A stretch of DNA of 64,000 nucleotides. Source: Phascolarctobacterium_A sp902463975 (GTDB lineage: Bacteria > Bacillota > Negativicutes > Acidaminococcales > Acidaminococcaceae). How positions within the stretch are numbered: the first letter of the stretch is position 1; the number at the start of each line of letters is the position of its first letter. Below are positions 32,462 to 41,346 of this stretch, piece after piece. Position numbers and translations under genes: made by a program. The stretch covers positions 1 to 64,000 of the forward strand of contig NZ_CABQHJ010000003.1 of the NCBI RefSeq assembly GCF_902463975.1, written 5' to 3'. The notes beneath the pieces are model-generated. The model searched no databases. It was not told the origin of the DNA and was given only the letters and a program-made list of their open reading frames with translations.

Positions 32462-33400
32462 TTACATTGTTTTCCAACAGCGTTCTTTCAAGAAAGTGGC
32501 GATAACAGAAATATCTTCACCCTCATAATATTTTACAAGCAACTGCTTGAACTGCGGCACTTCCTTTTCGGGAATTACCAGAAAACCGCCACCGTGTGCA
32601 ATCAGATAATGATTTGCGAAAATTACAGATGCTCGTTTATTACCATCCAGGAATATTTGTGTTTTCATACAATACAAACACAGTTTGATAGCAACATTGA
32701 TAGCCTCATTATTTTCTTCGGCAATCTCGCGGATCCTGTCTTTTACTTCCAACTCATTAGGCAACGGCGGAACATAGGATGAACCACCAATCGTGACTGG
32801 CACGCCACGAATACGGCCACCCTCGGCAAAGAAACCTTCATTAACAAGCCTTGCAATGTGACTGAGCATATAGTAGTCGGAAAGACTGGCAACCACATCA
32901 CGGTCGAGGATAAACTCCCATGCGTGTTTTAAGTTCAAAATCTTTTGAACATCAGTAGCTGTCATACCAGATACTTTTCCGTTTTCTATGATTTCTTCTG
33001 TCTGTGGGAATGATGTAGCAACACCCTCCAAAACAGCCTGATCATAGATATTCATTTTCATATTTGCTCGTGCAAATGCAATATTGTTTATCACATCAGC
33101 AGAAAGTTCATCTTCCGAATATCCGGCGGCAGCAAGTTGCTTTTCTATACCACGAAGTTCTTTTCTGATTTCTCTGGCTTCTCTCGCGTTACGAAGAAGC
33201 AGATTATATAATTCTTCTGTATATATGCCTACATAAGTCGATGTCTGTTTACCTGCCACACGCTTTCTGACATAGAGATATTTTCCATCTCCACGCTCTT
33301 TGATTTCAGGTGTCCCATCATAAGGCATCAGATTCAGTCTTACATGAAGGTCGGCTCGACTTCTTAGTAATTCCTGTATATCTTGATATTGTACTGCCAT
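32462..33400 (-). CDS. Fic-domain protein with Gln in place of the catalytic His
   Basis: A 312-residue protein. Residues 1-95 form a basic, helical N-terminal region (DLHVRLNLMPYDG, LYNLLLRNAREAREIRKEL). The Fic core follows with TATDVQKILNLKHAWEFIL and YYMLSHIARLVNEGFF, and the signature QIFLDGNKRASVIFANHY (248-265). In AMPylating Fic enzymes the motif begins with His (HPFxDGNxR); here it is Gln248, while the GNKR loop for phosphate binding is intact. AAAGGAGG precedes ATG 33400; the frame to 33424 would start at TTG. Catalysis may be altered or lost. Confidence 0.8.
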   Translation of the reverse strand: MAVQYQDIQELLRSRADLHVRLNLMPYDGTPEIKERGDGKYLYVRKRVAGKQTSTYVGIYTEELYNLLLRNAREAREIRKELRGIEKQLAAAGYSEDELSADVINNIAFARANMKMNIYDQAVLEGVATSFPQTEEIIENGKVSGMTATDVQKILNLKHAWEFILDRDVVASLSDYYMLSHIARLVNEGFFAEGGRIRGVPVTIGGSSYVPPLPNELEVKDRIREIAEENNEAINVAIKLCLYCMKTQIFLDGNKRASVIFANHYLIAHGGGFLVIPEKEVPQFKQLLVKYYEGEDISVIATFLKERCWKTM

Positions 33401-33460
33401 AGCATTTCCTCCTTTGGGGAACAAATCGTATAATTATAATAGCATAATGCTCCCTAACAT

Positions 33461-33690
33461 TCAATATGAATTAGGGAACATTTTCTTAACAAATCGCATT
33501 GAAATGTTCCCCAATTCAATATGCACAGGAATTTGTACCATCTGCACAGCATTCCAACGGTCATAGGCAATTTCACGGATGTTATATTTCTCACCTAGGG
33601 ACTCGATGAATTTCTCAATGTATCCGTAATGGACTACATTGCCATCTGTCAACTCAAACCTCTGATTTCTGCACTTGTTATGTTCCTACA
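33461..33690 (-). pseudogene. Phage terminase large-subunit fragment
   Basis: The frame reads NQRFELTDGNVVHYGYIEKFIESLGEKYNIREIAYDRWNAVQMVQ, typical of the nuclease-domain start of terminase large subunits. After MVQ the sequence diverges (IPVHIEL...) and ends at 33461. It lies upstream, in minus-strand order, of the scaffold/capsid remnants at 22.6-24.5 kb and may be the other end of the same broken prophage. Confidence 0.6.
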
Positions 33691-33770
33691 AAGTAAAAAT
33701 CGGGCATCCGTACAACTCGCATGAAGTTATCGAATACCCGAAAATGCTTTATTTTAAGCCTTTTTTATAT

Positions 33771-35147
33771 TTACTTCTGTACCTTAGTCATCAATACTAC
33801 TGACTCAACATGGCTCGTCATCGGGAACATATCCACCGGCTGTGCCACAATCGCCTTATACCCGTGCTGCTCCATAAACGCCAAATCACGCGCCAAGGAT
33901 GCCGGATTGCAGGACACATACACAACGCGCTCAGGCTGCACCTCAGCAATCGCCGCCAGCACCTTCTGTTCGCAGCCTGCACGCGGAGGATCTACCACAA
34001 CCACGTCCGGACGCACACCGCCGGCCAACAGCTTTGGCAGCTCTATCGCCGCATCACCGCAGATAAATTCCGCATTAGCGCATTTATTCTCTTCGGCATT
34101 TTTCTTGGCATTTTCAATCGCAGGCGCCACAATCTCGATGCCATAAACCTGCTTGGCATGGCGCGCCAGATACAGGGAAATCGTACCGGTACCACAGTAA
34201 ACGTCCACCACGGTTTCCTTACCGCTCAGCGCCGCAAACTCCAGCGCCTTATTATACAGCTTTTCGGCCTGCTCGCTGTTCACCTGAAAGAAGGCCTGCG
34301 CGGAAATATGAAAGCTCAGACTGCCCAAGCTATCCTTAATCGATTCCGCTCCGTACAGCACGCGTGTTTTGCTGCCCATGACCACGTTCGTCTGTTTTTT
34401 GTTGATGTTCTGCACCACGCTCACCAGTCCCGGAACATGACGCTTCAGCCATTCAATCAGCACGCCGCGATGCGGAATGTCATAGCCGGAGGTAATGATA
34501 ACCGCCATCACCTCGCCGCTGTGCACGCCCACGCGTCCCATAATATGGCGCACGAGTCCCTTGCCTGTCTTTTCGTCATAAGCGCTGATGTTATAATGCT
34601 GCATCCAGGTGCGTACCGTTTTCATAATCGCATTGTTCGCTTCCTTGGAAATCATGCAGGCATCCGTATCTACAACGCTGTGTGTTGCCGTCGCATAACA
34701 GCCTATCTGCAGCACGCCTTCGGCGTCCGCTGCCGCCGGGAACTGCATCTTGTTGCGGTAGCTCCACGGCTCCGCCGCCCCCAACACCGGCAATGCCTCT
34801 AAGTCCAGATGTCCGATGCGGGTGAGTGCATCCTGCACCTGCTGACGCTTGCACGCCAGCTGTCCCTTGTAGCTCAAATGCTGCAGCTGGCAGCCGCCGC
34901 ATTCCTTATACACCGGGCACGCAGGCTCCACACGCTCGGCAGATGCTTTGACAATCTCCTCCAGCGCACCTACAGCGTAGCTTTTCTTCACCAGCGTAAT
35001 AGTTACGCGTACCTCTTCCTCCGGCAGCGCGCCCTTAACGAAAACCGTAAAGCCCTCGTACTTGCCTACGCCCTCGCCGCTGCTGCCGAGACCATTAATC
35101 GTTAATGTAATATTATCACCCTGTTTTACAGGAATTATCTGCTTCAT
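33771..35147 (-). CDS. rlmD: 23S rRNA (uracil-5-)-methyltransferase RlmD family
   Basis: A 458-residue SAM-dependent tRNA/rRNA m5U methyltransferase of the RumA/TrmA superfamily. N-terminal TRAM domain (residues 5-65), [4Fe-4S] cysteines CPVYKECGGCQLQH plus a later Cys, a central SAM domain with VDVYCGTGTISLYLA, DPPRAGC and the catalytic VYVSCNPASLARD. The C-terminus ends MFPMTSHVESVVLM as in the family. First chromosomal gene after the island; rumA-like 3' ends are known ICE insertion sites, and the debris begins within about 80 bases of its stop. Confidence 0.9.
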   Translation of the reverse strand: MKQIIPVKQGDNITLTINGLGSSGEGVGKYEGFTVFVKGALPEEEVRVTITLVKKSYAVGALEEIVKASAERVEPACPVYKECGGCQLQHLSYKGQLACKRQQVQDALTRIGHLDLEALPVLGAAEPWSYRNKMQFPAAADAEGVLQIGCYATATHSVVDTDACMISKEANNAIMKTVRTWMQHYNISAYDEKTGKGLVRHIMGRVGVHSGEVMAVIITSGYDIPHRGVLIEWLKRHVPGLVSVVQNINKKQTNVVMGSKTRVLYGAESIKDSLGSLSFHISAQAFFQVNSEQAEKLYNKALEFAALSGKETVVDVYCGTGTISLYLARHAKQVYGIEIVAPAIENAKKNAEENKCANAEFICGDAAIELPKLLAGGVRPDVVVVDPPRAGCEQKVLAAIAEVQPERVVYVSCNPASLARDLAFMEQHGYKAIVAQPVDMFPMTSHVESVVLMTKVQK

Positions 35148-35429
35148 ACAAATCCACCCAACCTTTACCGTTTATTATATATATCTATAATTATATCACA
35201 AACATGGCCTGCAAAGGAACAGCAGCGCGGCAAGATAATGCTTTATACAGACGCAACAACCGGCTTACGTCTCCCAACACTGTATTTTTCCTTTTCCTGT
35301 AATTGTGATAAGTGTGCAACATTTTTCGCAAAGCTATATACTTTGCATATAACATAAGCTATAATTAAGTTAGGGACATTGAGTTTCCGGGTCTATAAAG
35401 GTTTTATTTTGCGAAAGGAGCGATGCACA

Positions 35430-35810
35430 ATGGCAGTAAAATTTTTGAAATGCAGTATTTGCGGTAATATCGTCGGCCTGATTCAGGACGGCGGCGGTGA
35501 GCTTGTCTGCTGCGGTAAGCCGATGCAGGAGCTTGTTGCCAACACCGAGGACGCAGCGCAGGAAAAGCATGTGCCGGTTATCACAGTTGACGGCAGCACG
35601 GTGCGTGTAACTGTAGGCAGCGTGGAGCATCCCATGATTGAAAAGCACTACATCCAATGGATTTATCTGCAGACAACTCATGGCGGTCAGCGCTATATCT
35701 TAAAGCCCGGTGACAAGCCGGAGGCTGTTTTCGCTCTTGCCGGTGATGCAGCTCCGCTCGCCGCTTATGCTTATTGCAACCTGCACGGATTGTGGACGGC
35801 AAAGCTGTAA
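35430..35810 (+). CDS. dfx: Desulfoferrodoxin-type superoxide reductase
   Basis: A 126-residue protein with an N-terminal desulforedoxin-like iron site (CSICGNIVGLI...LVCCGKPM) and the catalytic neelaredoxin domain (HPMIEKHYIQWIYLQT, then AYAYCNLHGLW with Cys and His ligands). It reduces superoxide to peroxide using electrons from rubredoxin, an anaerobe defence. ATG 35430 follows GAAAGGAG. A TATAAT at 35360-35365 is a likely -10. Plus strand, divergent from rlmD, with a terminator at 35851. Confidence 0.88.
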   Translation: MAVKFLKCSICGNIVGLIQDGGGELVCCGKPMQELVANTEDAAQEKHVPVITVDGSTVRVTVGSVEHPMIEKHYIQWIYLQTTHGGQRYILKPGDKPEAVFALAGDAAPLAAYAYCNLHGLWTAKL

Positions 35811-35850
35811 CATCTGTCGCCTTACATTCATAAAACACTTCTTTTCTCAG

Positions 35851-35896
35851 TGTCGGAGTCCCGACCGATAACGGTCAGGGGCTCCGATACTTTTTT
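35851..35896 (+). terminator. Terminator after desulfoferrodoxin
   Basis: TGTCGGAGTCCCGACC pairs with GGTCAGGGGCTCCGATA, followed by TTTTTT. Confidence 0.8.
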
Positions 35897-36037
35897 ATTA
35901 CTCAAAAAGCTAAAAATAAAACCGGCCTCAGACAGCTATACGTAATAGCATATCCGAGACCGGTTAAATTACAAAAACAATCACGCGAGGCTTATGGTCT
36001 TAAGCCCCAAAGGCTGTTAAAAAGCACAGCGGGAGAA

Positions 36038-36256
36038 TTATTTTTCTACCCACAGGCCCTTTTCGTCTTTTTTGTAGCCGGCAAATTCGATTGCCAGCGC
36101 AGCCATAACCTTGGTTGCGTCCTTAATCTGTACGTTCAGCTCTTCTGCGCGGATGAAATCATCGTGGCACATTTCGCTGGGGTTTTTGCCGGTGAGCAAA
36201 ACGTATTCGTTCTGCATTTCTACAAGTGCTTTTGCTTCTGCATTAAATTGTTCCAT
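36038..36256 (-). CDS. Small protein downstream of glyS
   Basis: A 72-residue, mostly helical protein (AKALVEMQNEYVLLTGKNPSEM, DDFIRAEELNVQIKDATKVMAALAIEFAGYKKDEKGLWVEK). I do not recognise a family. It follows glyS by 23 nt on the same strand with AAGGAG-like sequence before the ATG, so it is probably cotranscribed with the glycyl-tRNA synthetase genes. Confidence 0.6.
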   Translation of the reverse strand: MEQFNAEAKALVEMQNEYVLLTGKNPSEMCHDDFIRAEELNVQIKDATKVMAALAIEFAGYKKDEKGLWVEK

Positions 36257-36279
36257 TAGACTAATCTCCTTAGTTTTTA

Positions 36280-38451
36280 TTATTGTACAATAACGCTCAG
36301 GTCACCTACAGCATGGGTAATATCCTTAACTGCTGCCAAGAGTGCCAGACGGTTGTTCTTCACGCGAACGTCCTCGTCCATAACCATAACGTTTTCGAAG
36401 AATTTGTTGATCGGGTCAACCAGCTTAACTGCTTCAGCCAGAACTGCAGCATAGTCATACTTGGTTGCTGCAACCAGCACTTCCTTGCTGGCTGCCATAG
36501 CAGCATTGTGCAGAGCGCCTTCAGCCTCTACAGCGAAGAGCTGCGGGTTGATAGCGGATTCCTCTTCAATCTTCTTGCACAGGTTAGCAACACGGGTTGC
36601 AGCCTGAATCAATGCCGGAGCCTCTGCGGAAGCAACAAAGCTGTTCAGAGCCTTAGCACGGGCAACAAGATCGGTGAAATCGTCGTTCATCTGGTCAGCC
36701 AGAACTGCGTCAACTACGTCATAACGGATGCCCTGATCCATCAGCATGTTGCGCAGGCGCTGTTTCATGAACTCAGCAATCTGCGGTACGAGCTTTTTGG
36801 TGTCCTCTGCCGGGATATTCAGCAGGTACAGAGCACCGGCGATAACCTTGTACAGAGATACATGGTAGTTTCCGTCCAGCAAAATGTTGATGATGCCCAA
36901 AGCCTGACGGCGCAGTGCGTACGGATCCTGAGAGCCGGTCGGAGCCAGACCGCGGCTGAAGGTAGCGCAGATGTTGTCCAGCTTGTCGGCAATACCAGTC
37001 AGACGGCCGATATCGGTAGTCGGCAGCTCGTCACCGGCAAAGCGCGGCAGATAATGCTCGTAAATACCCAGTGCAACCTCAGGTGCTTCACCGTCGAGCT
37101 TAGCATATTCGCGGCCCATAACGCCCTGCAGCTCAGTGAATTCGATAACCATGCCGGTTACCAGGTCGCATTTGCACAGCAGCGCAGTACGCTCCAGCTT
37201 TTCTTTATCAACCTTGGCATTGATAGCCATAGCAAGCATATCAACAGCCTGTACCAGACGTTTGCTCTTATCGTTCATATTGCCCAGGCCTTCCTGGAAG
37301 GAAACAGTTTTGAGTTTTTCCAGACGGTCAGCCAAAGTTTGTTTTCTATCTTCATTGAAGAAGAATTCAGCATCGCTCAGACGTGCACGCAGTACGCGCT
37401 CGTTACCGTGAGCAACAATTTCCAGATGCTCCTTGCCGCCGTTGCGGACGGTGATGAACTTGTTCAGCAGGGAGCCGTCCTCTGCCAGTACCGGGAAGTA
37501 ACGCTGATGCTCGCGCATCGGGGTGATGATGCATTCCTTCGGCAGAGCAAGGAATTTTTCTTCGAATTTGCCGCACAGAGCAGTCGGCCATTCTACCAGA
37601 TAGTTTACTTCCTCCAGCAGGTCCTCGTTGATTTCGGCATGACCGCCTTCGGCAATTGCCAGGTCAGTAACCTGTTGACGAATCAGCTCACGGCGAGCAT
37701 CCTGATCAACCATTACATAGTTGTCATACATAACCTTTTCATAGGAATCAGCATCGGGGATTTCTACAGCGCCGATGGTGCCGATAGCAGCGGAAGCTAC
37801 AGCGTTCTTAGCCTTGCTCTTTACGGTGTCGAACAGAGCCTTGGCAGCATCGCCGATGGACTCATGAGCTTTAGCGTTATCCAGAGCGGAAGGACGCAGG
37901 AAGCGGTGACCGCGGCTGAATTTGCCGGATTTTACGCCGGTGATTTCAACAGGGATAACTTCATCGCCGAACAGTGCAACCAGCCAACGAATCGGACGGA
38001 CGAATTTGAATTCATGATCTGCCCAACGCATGTTTTTCGGGAAGTTCAGGCTGGTGAGAATATCACTCAGCAGGCCCGGCAGCAAATCCTTAACCGGTTG
38101 GCCTGCCAGATGCTTAACAGCATATACATAATCATCGCGGACAACGAGCTCTTTTACGTCTACGCCCTGACCGCGGGCAAAGCCGATAGCAGCCTTGGAA
38201 GGTGCGCCGCTTACGAAAGCGATTTTTGCGGAAGGACCTTTAGCCTCAACAGTGCTGTCCTCCTGAGCCTCGGCAACACCGCTGGCAATGAAGGTCATAC
38301 GACGGGGAGTGCCATAGGTTTTAACTGCTTCGAAGGGAATGCGCAGCTCAGTCATTTTCTTTTCTGCCAAATCCTTTAATTGTGCCAGAATGGCAGGCAT
38401 AAATTTCGCAGGAATCTCTTCTGTACCGATTTCAAAAAGTAATTTTTCCAT
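36280..38451 (-). CDS. glyS: Glycyl-tRNA synthetase beta subunit
   Basis: A 723-residue protein starting MEKLLFEIGTEEIPAKFMPAIL, the usual beta-subunit N-terminus, with RPIRWLVALFGDEVIPVEI, an HD-like domain around AFLADRL...SVSFQEGLGN-type segments (TVSFQEGLGNMNDKSKRL) and the C-terminal anticodon-binding part. With GlyQ it forms the alpha2beta2 enzyme that charges tRNA-Gly; this subunit binds tRNA. Its ATG overlaps the last base of the glyQ stop (TAATG). Expression is governed by the T-box leader upstream of glyQ. Confidence 0.95.
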   Translation of the reverse strand: MEKLLFEIGTEEIPAKFMPAILAQLKDLAEKKMTELRIPFEAVKTYGTPRRMTFIASGVAEAQEDSTVEAKGPSAKIAFVSGAPSKAAIGFARGQGVDVKELVVRDDYVYAVKHLAGQPVKDLLPGLLSDILTSLNFPKNMRWADHEFKFVRPIRWLVALFGDEVIPVEITGVKSGKFSRGHRFLRPSALDNAKAHESIGDAAKALFDTVKSKAKNAVASAAIGTIGAVEIPDADSYEKVMYDNYVMVDQDARRELIRQQVTDLAIAEGGHAEINEDLLEEVNYLVEWPTALCGKFEEKFLALPKECIITPMREHQRYFPVLAEDGSLLNKFITVRNGGKEHLEIVAHGNERVLRARLSDAEFFFNEDRKQTLADRLEKLKTVSFQEGLGNMNDKSKRLVQAVDMLAMAINAKVDKEKLERTALLCKCDLVTGMVIEFTELQGVMGREYAKLDGEAPEVALGIYEHYLPRFAGDELPTTDIGRLTGIADKLDNICATFSRGLAPTGSQDPYALRRQALGIINILLDGNYHVSLYKVIAGALYLLNIPAEDTKKLVPQIAEFMKQRLRNMLMDQGIRYDVVDAVLADQMNDDFTDLVARAKALNSFVASAEAPALIQAATRVANLCKKIEEESAINPQLFAVEAEGALHNAAMAASKEVLVAATKYDYAAVLAEAVKLVDPINKFFENVMVMDEDVRVKNNRLALLAAVKDITHAVGDLSVIVQ

Positions 38452-39332
38452 TATTTATTCTCCCCTTTCTTGAGCAGCGGGAAGCCCATTTCTTCACGTT
38501 GTGCTACATAAGCCTTTGCACACAGGCGGGCCATCGCACGTACACGGCCGATGTAGGCAGTACGTTCACTTACGCTGATTGCTCCGCGGGAATCCAGCAG
38601 GTTGAAGGCATGGGAGCATTTCAGAACGTAATCATAAGCAGGACGGATGTAACCAAGCTCGATAACGCGCTTAGCTTCTGCTTCATATTTGTCGAACAGG
38701 TCAAACAGCAGCGCGGTGTCTGCTACCTGGAAGTTGTAGAAGGATTGCTCTACCTCGTTGGTATGGAAAACGTCACCGTAGGTGATGTCGCCAACCCATT
38801 GGATATCGAATACGTTTTCTACGCCCTGGATGTACATAGCCAGACGCTCCAGGCCGTACGTGATTTCAACAGTTACAGGCTTAACGTCAATGCTGCCTAC
38901 CTGTTGGAAGTAGGTGAACTGGGTGATTTCCATACCATCCAGCCAAACCTCCCAGCCAAGGCCCCAAGCGCCCAGAGTCGGGGATTCCCAGTTATCCTCT
39001 ACAAAGCGGATATCATGCTCCTCCTGATGAATGCCAAGCTCAGCCAAGCTCTGCAGGTACAGCTCCTGAATGTTTTCCGGAGAGGGCTTTACGATAACCT
39101 GGAACTGATGATGCTGGAACAGACGGTTCGGGTTATCACCGTAACGGCCGTCTGCCGGACGACGGGAAGGCTCTACGTAAGCCACACGCCAGGGCTCAGG
39201 TCCGAGTACGCGTAAAAAGGTAGACGGGTTCATTGTGCCTGCGCCTTTTTCGATGTCATAGGGCTGTGCCATAATGCAGTTTTGGCCTGCCCAGAATTTT
39301 TGCAGCTTCAAAATAATTGTCTGAAAATCCAT
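38451..39332 (-). CDS. glyQ: Glycyl-tRNA synthetase alpha subunit
   Basis: A 293-residue class II synthetase catalytic subunit: FQTIILKLQKFWAGQNCIMAQPYD, GTMNPSTFLRVLGPEPW, YVEPSRRPADGRYGDNPNR and VEITYGLERLAMYIQGV are family signatures. It binds ATP and glycine and forms glycyl-adenylate. First gene of the glyQ-glyS operon, preceded by a T-box riboswitch and a strong promoter. Confidence 0.96.
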   Translation of the reverse strand: MDFQTIILKLQKFWAGQNCIMAQPYDIEKGAGTMNPSTFLRVLGPEPWRVAYVEPSRRPADGRYGDNPNRLFQHHQFQVIVKPSPENIQELYLQSLAELGIHQEEHDIRFVEDNWESPTLGAWGLGWEVWLDGMEITQFTYFQQVGSIDVKPVTVEITYGLERLAMYIQGVENVFDIQWVGDITYGDVFHTNEVEQSFYNFQVADTALLFDLFDKYEAEAKRVIELGYIRPAYDYVLKCSHAFNLLDSRGAISVSERTAYIGRVRAMARLCAKAYVAQREEMGFPLLKKGENK

Positions 39333-39384
39333 GTTTTACCTCCTATATTTGTTACAAAGACGGCAATGGCAGCAGCTTTGTCCG

Positions 39385-39602
39385 AAAAAACAAAAAAGCA
39401 CCCGCGTCCCCGTAACTTAAATGTTACAGGGACGGAGTGCATACAGCTCGGACTCCGCGGTTCCACCCTGCTTGACTGCAATTATCTGCAGCCCGCCTCA
39501 ATCAATATACTATTACAGCTCCAAAGCGCCTTCATCTGCATTTGCCGCCTTGCACTGTCACGGCTCGCTGAGTTTGCAGATTACTACTCTTCTTCTTAGC
39601 TT
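39385..39602 (-). promoter_or_regulatory. T-box riboswitch controlling glyQS
   Basis: The minus strand contains the T-box AGGGTGGAACCGCGG (39469-39455) about 130 nt after the predicted transcription start, then a terminator: GTCCCTGTAAC pairs with GTTACGGGGAC (39433-39406) and is followed by a U-rich run. Uncharged tRNA-Gly should pair with the T-box and favour the antiterminator, switching on glyQ-glyS. The exact specifier codon was not resolved. Confidence 0.88.
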
Positions 39603-39609
39603 AACTGTT

Positions 39610-39638
39610 AGTATATAAAATACAGCGCTGTTTGTCAA
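39610..39638 (-). promoter_or_regulatory. Promoter of the T-box-glyQS operon
   Basis: On the minus strand, TTGACA (39638-39633), a 17-bp spacer and TATACT (39615-39610): near-consensus. Confidence 0.85.
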
Positions 39639-39683
39639 GAGTTGGAGATAATTTTGTAAATAATGCGTGCATAGAAAAACCGC

Positions 39684-39779
39684 CCCCAAAACTTTGCCCA
39701 GTAGCGGAGCGGATTTTTCTAAACCAGTTACTTCAGGCAACCCACCTCTGTGGGCGGTTGTCTTTCTATGTTCAATATA
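39684..39779 (-). ncRNA. Candidate structured RNA or elaborate terminator after the helicase gene
   Basis: On the minus strand about 95 nt begin ACAACCGCCC and end GGGGGCGGTTTTTC, so the ends pair and are followed by U residues. The interior has further pairing potential (ACAGAGGTGGGTTG). It is longer than an ordinary terminator. No Rfam family recognised. Confidence 0.45.
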
Positions 39780-39818
39780 TCACAAAAGACTAGCTTTTGC
39801 AAGCAGCACAGAACGAAC

Positions 39819-41072
39819 TTACTTTTTTTTCACACCTTGACGGCGGTTGCTGCCTGTTTTAGGAGCCTTGCGCTTATCAGCGACAGCATTGCGTCCGCGC
39901 TTAGGTCCTGCGGGCTTTTTCTTTTTGGCAGCCACAGCAACGCGGCGTGCCACAACTCCGCCCTCCAGGTTTTGGCGCTCCATCATAATACCCAGTTTAT
40001 TTTCAATATTGCGCAGCCATTTAACCTCGTCGGCAGTATAAAGCGTAATTGCTTCGCCCTCATTGCCTGCGCGTCCGGTACGGCCGATGCGGTGAACATA
40101 CCAATCAACATCATGCGGAATATCATAGTTCACAACATGGGTTACGCCTTCAACGTCCAATCCGCGGGCAGCCAGGTCACTGGCAACCAGAATCTGGATT
40201 TTGGCATCACGAAAGGCCTTCATAACAGTTTTGCGTTTGGCAGGAGACATTTCGCCATGCAGGACGTCAACATTATAGCCCTGCATGCCTAGCCAGTCGC
40301 CCAGCTCCTTGGTGCGCTCCTTGCTCATGCAGAAAACAATCATCAGATACGGGTTCAGGCGGTCAATGAGTGCTGCCACAGCCTTGTTCTTATATTCGTC
40401 GGTTGTTTTCAGGCAAATTTGCTTGATTTTTTCAACGGTAGCCTGGTCAGGATTGATATCAATCAGCGCGCAGTTCTTCGTCAGCTTGCGTCCCAGCTTG
40501 CGCACCTCTTCCGACAGAGTTGCGGAGCAAAGCATCGTCTGATGCTCCGGCGCTGTCATAGCAATCAGCTCCAGCGCTTCATCCATAAAGCCCTGCTGCA
40601 GCATTTCGTCTACCTCATCCAGTACCAGGTAGCGTACACCGCCAAGATCGGTATTACCCTTGCGGATATGGTCCAGCAGGCGTCCGGGAGTACCGATCAG
40701 CACATGGCTGCGTCCCTCCAGCTTATATTTTTGCGTTTCGAAATCACGTCCGCCGGTAACAGCCAGCACCTTAATATCGCTCTCGCCAAGAATTTTTTTC
40801 ATTTCGGTGGCAATCTGCTGTGCCAGCTCGCGTGTCGGCGTAATTACCAGAGCCTGCACATAGCTTTTGGCAGTATCGATTTTTTCTGCCAACGGCACCA
40901 GGAAAGCCAGTGTCTTGCCTGTACCCGTCTGCGCACGGGCAATTACGTCACGTCCGGCAAACAGCGCCGGGATAGCCTGCTCCTGTACCGGCATCGGCTT
41001 TTTGATGCCCATTTTCTGGAGCTGCTCTACAGTGTGCGCACAAACCTTTAAGGCTGCAAATCCATTTGTCAT
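39819..41072 (-). CDS. DEAD-box family RNA helicase (DEVD variant)
   Basis: A 417-residue helicase with Q motif (residues 28-33), Walker A AQTGTGKT (47-54), PTREL, TPGR (128-131), motif II DEVD (152-155) in place of DEAD, SAT (183-185), ARGLD and HRIGRTGR. The short basic C-terminal tail (KKKKPAGPKRGRN, ending QGVKKK) is typical of CsdA/RhlE-like enzymes acting in ribosome assembly or mRNA decay. Monocistronic; the possible structured RNA lies just downstream. Confidence 0.9.
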   Translation of the reverse strand: MTNGFAALKVCAHTVEQLQKMGIKKPMPVQEQAIPALFAGRDVIARAQTGTGKTLAFLVPLAEKIDTAKSYVQALVITPTRELAQQIATEMKKILGESDIKVLAVTGGRDFETQKYKLEGRSHVLIGTPGRLLDHIRKGNTDLGGVRYLVLDEVDEMLQQGFMDEALELIAMTAPEHQTMLCSATLSEEVRKLGRKLTKNCALIDINPDQATVEKIKQICLKTTDEYKNKAVAALIDRLNPYLMIVFCMSKERTKELGDWLGMQGYNVDVLHGEMSPAKRKTVMKAFRDAKIQILVASDLAARGLDVEGVTHVVNYDIPHDVDWYVHRIGRTGRAGNEGEAITLYTADEVKWLRNIENKLGIMMERQNLEGGVVARRVAVAAKKKKPAGPKRGRNAVADKRKAPKTGSNRRQGVKKK

Positions 41073-41298
41073 TTCACATTCCTCTTTTCCTCTAAAATTT
41101 ATCTTCTGACCTTATGGTCTTTTTTCTCTATAACTTTAGTATTATATCATAAATCAGGCATAAACGAAAAGATGCTGCAAAGTTTTTTCTGGCCAAAATA
41201 ATTGCACCAGCCTGAAAATTATCCATAGCTCTTATAACGAAGCCTTTGAAAACAACTATATCGCACACATATCACTATTAAAGCTTACAAGCGTCAAA

Positions 41299-41330
41299 AA
41301 TCCCCTGTCGACAACTGCCGACAGGGGATT
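41299..41330 (-). terminator. Terminator after the U32 peptidase gene
   Basis: AATCCCCTGTCG pairs with CGACAGGGGATT around an 8-nt loop, followed on the minus strand by TTTTTGACGC. Confidence 0.75.
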
Positions 41331-41346
41331 CAGCTTATATTTACTT

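Noticed and set aside
36283..38379. A 698-codon plus-strand ORF opposite glyS
   Set aside because: It mirrors the glyS reading frame, has no ribosome site or domain, and glyS is certain.
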